64,000 nucleotides of DNA, taken from Metellina segmentata (lineage: Eukaryota > Arthropoda > Arachnida > Araneae > Tetragnathidae). This document shows, piece by piece, positions 55,521 through 64,000 of this stretch (positions are counted from its first letter, which is position 1; every line of letters begins with the position of its first letter). The translations under genes and the position numbers were made by a program. The notes beneath the pieces were generated by a model. It did not search any database, was not told the DNA's origin, and saw nothing but the letters and a program-made list of their open reading frames with translations. The stretch covers positions 18,856,120 to 18,920,119 of the forward strand of contig OX375880.1 in the NCBI GenBank assembly GCA_947359465.1, given 5' to 3'.

Positions 55521-55856
55521 TTGGAGTTTATTTTTTTTTCACACAAATGTGACCATGCTGCAAATTATTTTGAGTTTATTGTTATACTGTTTTTTGAGGT
55601 TTTTTAAATACAGTTGTGTTATTAACATTTTAAGTATTAACATGCACATGTATATAGCTATGCATACATAGTAATAATTAATTATTATAGTGATAATAAT
55701 TGTTTTAAATTCAAATAAATTCTGCCCATAGATATATTAATGATTTAATAATTGTAACTTTTTTAATATTTGGAAATTTATCTATCCAGAGGACCTTTCT
55801 TTAGATAAAAACCAATTTAGACAATAATACAACTGATTTTCTCGACTTAAAAATTT

Positions 55857-56170
55857 ATGTTTAGTGTGACAAAGCTCACATTAAAGAAAGTAATTCTTGA
55901 AACGATGAAAGAAAGTAAAAAAATTGCTCAAGAACTTGGAGAACCTAGTATAAGTGTGACATATGATTTAGCTATTGCTAAAGTTACGATGCAAATTCAA
56001 TTAATACAGGAACCATTGCACAACTATTTATTCATTTAGGAGCGTTCATTTTTATGTTTGCTTATTTCAAAGCTATTGGGAAATTCATTAGTGGTTGTGG
56101 ATTAATAAATGTTGCTGTTGATTGTGAGTTGTTAGCTAGTAGACTTATCAGCTTGCAAAACTTAGGAGTG
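55857..56170 (+). pseudogene. Fragment of a multi-copy invertebrate protein family, frame-broken
   Basis: The first 60 codons encode KESKKIAQELGEPSISVTYD and LAIAKVTMQIQ. After a frame break at about 56037 the sequence continues with FAYFKAIGKFISGCGL and VDCELLAS. I recall similar paired segments from repeated, function-unknown proteins in arthropods and other invertebrates, probably mobile-element-linked. This is from memory, not a search. The broken frame and lack of splice signals point to a dead copy. Confidence 0.45.
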
Positions 56171-57289
56171 CAACGTTCGCGTTTTTTGTCTTATTTGGCG
56201 CAAATGTAAGGCAAAAGTCAGAATTTTTTCGTAAAAATGATAAAAATCGGTCATTTTCTCAAAAATTTACGAAAAGTCGGAAATACCTACATAAGTCGGA
56301 AGAATCTCATCCCAGTAAGGACATATTCACAATTTCCTTATTATTATTTTTTTTACATTTATTCTTTGGCTGTAATTCCATGATATTTAATTCTAAAGAA
56401 AAAATTGTAGTAAAAGCAAAAAAATTCTCAAAAGAAAAAAAAAAGCGGAAATTTTTAGAAGGAAAAAAAAGTTTAAATCCGCGTAAACGAGGAAAATTTT
56501 TACCCCTGTAACAAGGAAAATAATTTTATTTTTGACTTTAGTGATATTTTTCTCAACTAACATATCTGATCCTTTCTTGAAATCCTATTCTGCTTCTTCC
56601 TGTTTTTGAATCATGCATATAAGAACTATTTTCTCTGGACACCTACAAATTTCCTTCTTACTACTGTTTCAACTCATGACAGAGTAACAGCCATATTCAC
56701 CGGATTAGCGGTAATCCCCTGATCATCGAATGAACCGTATTCACAATGCTGGATCCGAGGTTTAACTTCTCGTTTCTACTAAACTCGCGAATTGTGAAAG
56801 TGTGTGTGGTTCATGGATATTCAGAGGTTTAACACTGGTCCTCTGACTAACTCGAGACTTGTGAATACGATCAGTATTTTATTTCCTTCTAGCTTTGCCT
56901 TAGCCAAGTCTGGATCATTTTGAAGAAATGCCATATGATACAGTAATCTTTAAGGAACTAAAAGACTAGCAAACTGAATGAGCTTATGTAAGTAAAACAT
57001 CACCAACTGGATCCATGCTGCTTGTGTCCCTTGCACTGTACACCTCTTTTATTAAAGTGACCCAAGTGCTGCTTGGCCAAATATAGCACTTGTGCGGTGA
57101 AACCTAAAAGAGTGCAAACTTGCACATCACTGAAGTTGCTCAAAGGAGTGTTATCAAATAGCAGCTTTCAGATTGGTTAGAACAAGGAACACAGTGACTC
57201 CACAAAGGTATAAGTGCGTGGGATTATATATGCATGAATCAGAGGAAAAGGATTGCCATTCATAATGGGGGAACCCCCCCCCATTTTTA
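56171..57289. other. AT-rich DNA without a recognised gene
   Basis: Poly-A and poly-T tracts dominate from 56340 to 56530. A GC-richer stretch near 56690-56870 contains related inverted segments (CTCGAGACTTGTGAATAC and GTATTCACAATGCTGG). No open frame has support. Confidence 0.5.
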
Positions 57290-60200
57290 GCAGATTAATT
57301 TCAAAGACTTTACAAAATAGCATTTTACAGTAATATTGCAATTTTTCTAATGTTAAAGTCTTAGTTAGCATATCTGCTACATTTTCTTTTGCTGAAACAA
57401 ACTTTAAAATAAAATTTCCTTTGTTAACATAATCTTTGACAAAGAATAATCTTGTATCTATGTACCTAGTTCTCTTGTTTTCGACAGAATTATTTGAAAA
57501 ATAAATGGAGCTTTGACTATCAGTGCAAATAATAGGTTTACTGAGTTGAACATTTAATTTTCACTCATTAATAATTCTTATTAACCATGATTTCTTTCAC
57601 AAGCTCTGACAAAGCTATGAACTATGATTCCGTATTCGAAAAAGCCATAGAATTTTGCTTTGAAGAGAACCAAGAAAAAGGTACATTTCCCAGAAGGACA
57701 ACATAACCACTAACAGATTTTATATCATCCCTTTCTGCTGCCCAACTAGCATCACTATATAATAAGTAGTTATCTCTGAGTTCTTCACATTTGAAAAATT
57801 TATCTTTGAGAGGAATGTTACAGAAAACATTATGCCTGGTCAGGTCCTTGAGGCAAGAAATAACAAATTTCCAATCAATGATCTGTATGGAACATCATTA
57901 CCAACAGAACATTCATCCTTTTTCTTTTCCAACATTATGCCAGGACTTAGTGGCAGTTTACTTTTAAACTTTGGTTCATCTTTGAAAGTTTCAATCATTC
58001 TTTTATGTAACTTGATGCATAATCAAACAGTTATTCCTTGTCTCAAATTTCACACCCAAAAATTTTGATATGGGAACCAAGTCCTTCAAAATAAACTTTG
58101 TTAATATATTTACAACTAGGCCTGGGCGATGTATCGATACATCGTGGAAAACCGGTTTGAGGTCGACATCGTCACATCGGTTTCGCGATTTTCACGATGA
58201 CGATGTATCGTGATGTATCGGTTTTTCCAGATGTCACGCAGCCAATCCCAGAGAACAAATATCAAGATTTCGATATTTTCAAAGCGCATGCGCGAAATCG
58301 CTGTTTTTCCCGATGTCACGCAGCCAATCCCAGAGCACAAATATCGCGGTTTTCCGGTGTAACTATGTCTCTGTTGTTGCTCAGCGCCAACGATTTCGTT
58401 GTTTTGTTAGAGGAATCAATTGCTCTTTTATTTCTATTTTTATGCTTAAGTTCTAAATAAGCTATTTTTTAATCTACTTGAGAATATATGGTGTGTGGAA
58501 CACTAGACCGATCAGTGTGAGATCGACATCACCACATCGGTTTCGCGATTTTCACGTTGAGTTGCAAAACCAGTATCTCATGTCTATCGGGTGTCACGAT
58601 GTTCAATGTATCTATGATTCCATAGCGCATGCGCGATATATTGTGAAAATCGATGTATCGCCACATCAGTTTCGCGATTTTCACGTTGAGTTGCCAAACC
58701 AGTATCTCATGGGTTTCACGATGTTCGATATTTTCGTAGCGCATGCGCTATATCTAAATTGCCTAATCAGTATTTCCAGCGGAAATTTCTTGTTATTTTA
58801 GCATCATTGAGGGAAATTTGGGTTCATCGGACACAACGATTCCGATGTTTATTTATGCGCATGTGCGATTTTCCACCACGGTACTTATATTTTCGATGTC
58901 GCGATAAAAGGCTAACTAATGAGAAATTTTTGTAATGATTAATTTGGCGATTTCTGCGCTGATTTTTTTTGGGGGAATAAGGTGACACACAAATATTGAA
59001 ATTTAAGTTTCAAACTGTGAGAGAGCGAATAATTCTACTCTACTTGCTGAATTTATCTAGGTAAGCTTTATATTGCGTTTTTTAATTAGTTAATGTTTTT
59101 CTTTGCTTAAAAATACTCAAGAACAAAATAATTCTGCAAATTTTAACGAACTGTTTTAATTTATTTTTAATTTTGAGGAATTTCTTGAAATCATTTGTGT
59201 CCTGATGATGACTTTCGTTTCCAGAATTTTTTTGTGTGAAATGGAAATTCAGTACAATTTAAAAAGTTTAAAACAATGATTTCGCACATTTCAAGATGAC
59301 TTCCGAAAAACCTCTCTTGTTTCTTGATGTTACAATCAATCTGTTTGCATCTCTTGTTGTGAACTTCTGTGGAAGTCTAGGTTATATATGCCGTCATCAT
59401 TACTAAGAAGAATTAAATGCCCCTTTATTTCTATTTATGTAGAAGTTTTTCTCTTTCTAAATAAGCTAATTTTTTATTCGACTTGATCATATATGGTGCG
59501 TGGAGCACACACATATGCAAAATCTTGTTTTAAATCATGCGTGTTTCTTGAACGTACAACGCAGATCTTGATTTGTTATTTTTTCCCTACCACGATTTTC
59601 TTTAGCAAAGAAAAGAACTTAAAAATGTTTTTATGCATTTATATATAGTGATGTAGGAACAAGGTTTTGCTTTTACTATGCATAAAATGCATGGTTAATA
59701 TCGCGATATCGTGATGTTAGAATGCCGATGTATCGCAAACCTTTATTTCCCTTCCTGCCTGATGCAAGCCATATAACCTTGGTGCCCTTTTCAATTTAAG
59801 AACATAGCCCTTTATATTTTTATCAATGAAACCTTGGGGCTCTTCCATGCATGTTTCTACATCTATTTTACCACACATATATGCACTCTTAAAATCTAAA
59901 TGTTAATAGAATCATAAAATATCTAACCAAAGTAAAATTTATTACAGGGTCATGTATGTCAATTCAGTCTGTCGGAAACCTTGGGTAACAAGACGAGCTT
60001 TTTCCTTTATATTTCTTCTGAAAAGTCATGCTTAAGATCATACACCCATTTACATCCAAAAACTTTCTTATTTGAAGGTCTGGGAACTAAGTCGTATACT
60101 TCTGGATTGTAAAGTGTAAATTTCTTCATAGTTTTACACCAGTTTTCACTTTCTGGAGCTTTCCGAGACTGCAAATGAAAAAAGGTATCTTGACCTCAGC

Positions 60201-60440
60201 ACAATGAGCTTCTGCATCAGATTCTGAACCTGAATCCATGCTTACCCCCTCAGAAAAATTAAAATCACTTGGATCAAATTTAATCCCTTTTTTATTGCAG
60301 TACCTTTTGACATTTAAACTCCTAAGCCTCACTCCCTTTTAAGGATAATAATGCATGTGTCTTCACCTAACTTCCCAGTTTTTCTAGTCACTACAATCTT
60401 TTCCAATCTATTTTGGGTTTTCTCCGCTGGTTTAGACTCG
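57290..60440 (-). pseudogene. Decayed copia-type Pol, interrupted by an inverted-repeat element
   Basis: Read downward from 60440: a region with NKKGIKFDPSDFNF, then reverse transcriptase pieces (GCKWVYDL-like in mixed frames; ARLVTQGF-like; LKRAPRLYGLHQAG at about 59780). After an insertion at 58117-59741 the sequence continues with VNILTKFILKDLVPISKFLG, YRSLIGNLLFLASRTRPG and RDDIKSVSGYVVLLGK, and RNase H ends with PIICTDSQSSIYFSNN, TRYIDTRLFFVKDYV and ADMLTKTLTLEKLQ. This order is characteristic of Ty1/copia. Frameshifts and stops are common, so it is inactive. The 5' part is probably the gag at 63433-63931. Confidence 0.75.
58117..59741. mobile_element. Inverted-repeat element with GATGTATCG ends, inserted in copia
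   Basis: The coding frame of the copia remnant stops at 58116 and resumes at 59742. The left end is CTAGGCCTGGGCGATGTATC; the right end has the complementary GCGATACATCGG, but the last bases are not a clean match, and no duplication is visible. The interior has two tandem duplications: one of 81-base period near 58222-58345 and one of 130-base period near 58532-58755. CATGCGC motifs recur. Confidence 0.65.
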
Positions 60441-60451
60441 GATTTAGAATC

Positions 60452-60600
60452 CAGGGTTCCCACGATCCTTGAAAAGTCCTTGATTATTTTTTTCCAAACT
60501 AGGGGCCCTTGAAAATTACAGAACTTGGTGAAAAGTCCTTGGATTTTTTTAAAAACTAGTACATAATCGTGTAATTGAGTCTTGTGTTGGAACTGTCCAG
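60452..60600 (+). repeat. hAT-like terminus, CAGGGTTCCCACGATCC
   Basis: CAGGGTTCCCACGATCCTTG then AAAAGTCCTTGA resembles the terminus type CAGGGTTCCCACTC at 29421. The other end of the element was not located. The stretch lies between copia fragments and the 2-kb element at 60683. Confidence 0.45.
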
Positions 60601-60682
60601 ACTAGTTTCCTCCTCCTCCGCAGGTGTGCCATTTGAGCGTCATTCTGAATGAAGCCGGAGTTTCACTGTTTGACAACTTGTG

Positions 60683-62666
60683 ATATATGGGTCATTCTTG
60701 TGAAATAGGAAAAATTGGCTTCTTAAAATTTTTTCAAACGAAGGTTTTTAAAACTTTATTTTTTGGCCTGATAATTTTCTACCATGTTCATTAAGTAAAT
60801 TAAAAATATCAGCAATCTAAATTATTAACATTTTGTTAAGGGAAAAAATATTTCAAAATATTGGAAGGCAGGACAATGATGAACCTGCCAGGACAATGAT
60901 GAAAATAGAAAAAAATATATAAATTTCTTGTTGAACATTTCATCTGACCATGTATTTTTAATTCAGCTGATTAAGTACATAAATAAAATTACTAGGAACA
61001 TTACAATTCAGGAAATTATGGATTCCCGAATATTTAAGTATTATTAGAAAGTAGGAACACTGTGGATAGCTATTACTGCAACTTTTATGCTTTTTTAACA
61101 GATTACGTGTTTTGCTGTGTGGTGTTAAATTAATGCAATCAATTCTCAGCTATTTTTGATCTGTAGTATTTCTTTTTGTATTTTTTCATTTTCCTTGTAT
61201 ATTTTTAAAATTTTTCTTCCTGTTTCTTTATATGAATGTAGGTCTCTGCTCTATCTCCTAACTTTTTCCACTAACTTTTTTTCTTAACATTATCATCTTG
61301 TTGTGTCTGGGTTTGAAGAACCTGAAAGTTGAATATCTATACCACTTTCACTTGGTTTGGGTAGCCAATTCTATCGGATGACAATTTCTTGTTCAAGCGA
61401 TAGTTTTGAAAATTCCCCTTTTCTGCCTCGAACTCATTTTAGCTATAGGCTTTACCACTCCTTTCTTCTTTTAGTTAACATATATTTCACATGCCTCTTC
61501 AATTTCTCTTGTATCAAACGTTATGGAATTTTTTTTAATATGCTCCTGACGACGTTTCTCAGCTAACCTTTTCTTTAACAACCTTTATTCATATGTTTGT
61601 TTCTTTTTACCACTCATATCTGTCCATATATTGTTTACAACTTATAAAAAAGAGCATGTGATAAAGGATATTTAGTAATATCTAGACATTTTTAGGTGCA
61701 ATGACAAAAACATTAAGAAACAAATAAGTTTCAAAATTTCAAGCCCATTATAAGGCATTTTACTATTAAAAAAATTACAATGTATAATAAATAATCAAAA
61801 GTTAATAGTTAAAAGTAAAGAATATATTTGTCTTCAGTTAATAATTTAAATATTTATAAAATGCTGAACACATAAAACATCATTTTCCTGTCTTGACATC
61901 ATTGACTTGGTATGTTAAAGGCAGGACAATAATGGCCAGGATAATGTTTTATGTTCAGCATTTTATAAATATTTAAATTATTAACTGAAGACAACTGAAC
62001 CCTTAAAAATTTCAGTTTGAACATTTCGCACACATTTAAGAAATATCTTTTATACACTTGATAATAAAAAAAATTAAAAATTTACTACAAACATTTAATT
62101 TTTATCAAAGCCAGGAAAATTATCTTCAATATACATAAACCTTAAACTCTGACTGATAACTTTTCAAAATGGCAGTTATTTATTTAAATGATCTCAACCC
62201 CAGATTACTTGAAAAGTATTCTTCTAACTCAGTGCTGTCATCTATTAATTGCCCACATAATGATATCTGAGATGCCAGGAAAATGATATTACTTGAGACA
62301 ATAGTTATTGAAGTTACTTTTGGAAATTTTTGCAATATTATTTCCATTATTGTAACTAATAACCTTTCAAATGTATAAAGAAGCAGAATAAATATTTACA
62401 AGAATATATAAATAAATATTAAAACCCTAATGAATGAAGAAATTGTAAAATTTCACTCGGGGACATGCCAGGACAATGATATTTGATATTTTAAAGTTTT
62501 AAAAATGTATAAAATAAAAAAATATGTCATTAATTTTCTAATTCTGTAGATTATAAAAGTGATCCTAAACTATTCTTGAAAGTTGACAAAATCTTCAGAG
62601 TGATAGAATTCTATAAATTTTGAAGGGACATGAATTTTGCCTATTTTGCAAGAATGACCCATATAT
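60683..62666. mobile_element. 2-kb inverted-repeat element with an iterated GCCAGGACAATGAT motif
   Basis: The ends are ATATATGGGTCATTCTTG plus about 16 further bases, and the complement at 62630-62666, with about three mismatches over 35 bases. The flanks read TATA, so the duplication may be TA. The interior contains at least six copies of a motif near GCCAGGACAATGAT at about 60867, 60888, 61920, 61931, 62271 and 62465, and weaker ones, some reversed. It holds a long hairpin (61828-61994). No transposase is recognised, so it looks non-autonomous. Confidence 0.7.
61828..61994. repeat. Long hairpin with a 43-bp perfect stem core
   Basis: 61828-61870 (TTGTCTTCAGTTAATAATTT and onward) is exactly complementary to 61952-61994. 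The pairing extends a further 16-20 bases imperfectly towards the loop. The 45-base spacer contains a copy of the GGCAGGACAATAATGG motif. Confidence 0.9.
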
Positions 62667-63080
62667 TAGACCAACCACAGTTGAAGGCATGGGTGAAGGG
62701 CGTAAACCACGTTTTATTGTTGCGTCATCCCTTTGCGTTTTTGCATAAATTATTCAAAGATGAAAAAGTTCCGCCTAGAGGCGGTATTCAACCTCTTTCA
62801 ACATTTTATAAAGTTGTCTCGGGATTGATGCAGAAATGCAAAGAAAATTTTTAGGTTTATGAAGGGGGCTGCAATACTTTTACACTATCATTAAAAATTT
62901 CTACAATTGACAGTGTATGTACAAGAACAAAACTTACAGTTTGATTACCGAATTATCTGTTTTCGTAAAGCGAGGATGGAAGTTTCTTCAAGCACGTGAC
63001 TCAGCGCAGTGAAATTATATTTTTAGACTAAAATGGGAAGGTTATTTCTTACCATACTACAGGCCAGCACAGCATGAAGA
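62667..63080. other. Flank of the 2-kb element, unassigned
   Basis: A 74-codon plus frame (62630-62854) starts inside the element's terminal repeat and includes VNHVLLLRHPFAFLHKLF. It has some coding-like composition, but I do not recognise it. Confidence 0.3.
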
Positions 63081-63187
63081 AAATGACCCGATGCTTCACC
63101 AGCATTTCCACACTGAAGTTCCATTGTTGGTAATTTTCTCGATTCAGTTTTTCAACTTTAATAACGCTCGAATACTTGAAGCTTATT
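63081..63187 (-). repeat. Orphan copy of the copia gag start (107 bp)
   Basis: It is nearly identical (two differences) to 63811-63917. On the minus strand it encodes the same start of Gag (VEKLNRENYQQWNFSVEML), and beyond that the similarity ends. It is a displaced duplicate of the 5' part of the copia gag. Confidence 0.85.
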
Positions 63188-63432
63188 AAAGAAGCCCATG
63201 ATAGAATTCAAGCTTTGCATAAAATTCTGACTACCTGAAATCTGGTATAAAATTTTCCCCACATTTCAAACCCGTTAAAATTTTCTATATCTTCAACGAT
63301 CGCAAAGATAAAAACTTAGACTAGAGAATAAAAGAGCCTTAACACCAGTCAAAGCTTTTGATTTGTTTTAACTGGTGTTAATCTTAGTGTCACTAAAAAT
63401 TTATTGTACGATCAGCGATTAACACTATTCTT

Positions 63433-63931
63433 CCGTTTGTAGAAGTCCTTTTCTTCCAATTGATACAGGGATATAACAAAATTATCGTAATGTGATGGAA
63501 GCTGGTACAACATTTGATACGCAATTTCGTCATCAGGAACAGCTTTTACCGTTATTTCCAAATCCTTCGACGCTCACAACAGCCTTCCAATATACACGGA
63601 CATCGTCTCATTTGACTTTAATCTTATGTTCATAAATTAAGTTTTTACGCATTTTAAGCTGTCTCACAATCCACACACAAACAAGATTTTTCAAATCTTC
63701 TATTGATAGACAAATAGTAAAAAGCGCCTTTTCATCTCTCCGTTTCCGATTCGCGCTCGCCGTTGCATTCGTAACTTCCCGTTTTGGTTCCGAGCCATCG
63801 ACAAGTCCAAAAATGACCCGATGCTTCAACAGCATTTCCACACTGAAGTTCCATTGTTGGTAATTTTCTCGATTCAGTTTTTCAACTTTAATAACGCTCG
63901 AATACTCGAAGCTTATTTTGGAATAAACCAC
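63433..63931 (-). pseudogene. Copia Gag, N-terminal part, frame-broken
   Basis: The frame from 63931 down encodes VEKLNRENYQQWNFSVEML and ALFTICLSIEDLKNLV, the start of a Ty1/copia Gag (UBN2 type), up to a break near 63608. In a shifted frame the sequence continues with SKDLEITVKAV-like and DEIAYQMLYQLPSHYDNFV, the next Gag part. It is likely the 5' end of the copia remnant at 57290-60440. Confidence 0.7.
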
Positions 63932-64000
63932 TCTACCACTTGTGAGGAGAATCCTTCAGGGGAGTGCCATTTGCCGATTCTCCGCCGAGTATCCACTGTA

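Overview
The window is animal genomic DNA, AT-rich and packed with transposable elements. It is most likely from an arachnid, probably a spider. That is an inference from the mix of Ty3/gypsy, copia, CR1-like LINE, piggyBac, hAT-like and tRNA-derived SINE copies and from introns with GT/AG borders; no species marker was seen. There are no bacterial features.

Host genes are few and appear only as short exons. One plus-strand gene ends at 6745 with an acidic C-terminal exon resembling ZC3H15/DFRP1 (tentative). A second plus-strand gene has exons at 27355-27432, 29513-29581, 47283-47348 and 50716-50762, and perhaps 22852-22953. Spliced, they encode the eight-cysteine RING domain of CNOT4/Not4, the E3 ubiquitin ligase subunit of the CCR4-NOT complex. 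All junctions are in phase. The RING is split by a 17.7 kb intron filled with nested transposons. The next intron carries a GC-rich minisatellite of about 2.65 kb. The start codon and the RRM part of the protein were not found.

Layout. 1-6103: a gypsy element with one long gag-pol frame and its 3' LTR, the 5' LTR not visible. 6.1-7.5 kb: last exon and 3' UTR of the first gene. 7.5-16.8 kb: hAT-like and other inverted-repeat elements, a perfect hairpin, tandem repeats and SINE pieces. 17-20 kb: a degenerate satellite array bracketed by inverted copies of a 100 bp GC-richer sequence. 20-22.3 kb: inverted repeats and SINE copies. 22.8-29.6 kb: first exons of the CNOT4-like gene plus hAT-like copies, one nested in another. 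30.4-31.7 kb: a probable processed pseudogene. 31.9-44 kb: a decayed gypsy element whose gag start was hit by a piggyBac element, followed by scrambled gypsy fragments. 44.7-47.25 kb: a second decayed LTR element on the minus strand. 47.5-50.2 kb: the minisatellite. 51.2-52.1 kb: a 5'-truncated LINE. 52.5-56.2 kb: a SINE, two MITEs and fragments. 57.3-63.9 kb: pieces of a minus-strand copia element with other inverted-repeat elements between them.

The host exons do not form an operon. The rest is layered transposon insertion, and several layers can be ordered from target-site duplications and interrupted reading frames. I found no convincing new multi-gene system. The most unusual structures are the intronic minisatellite with ordered variant blocks, the 2 kb inverted-repeat element with an iterated motif and a long hairpin, and the inverted-repeat elements containing tRNA-like modules.
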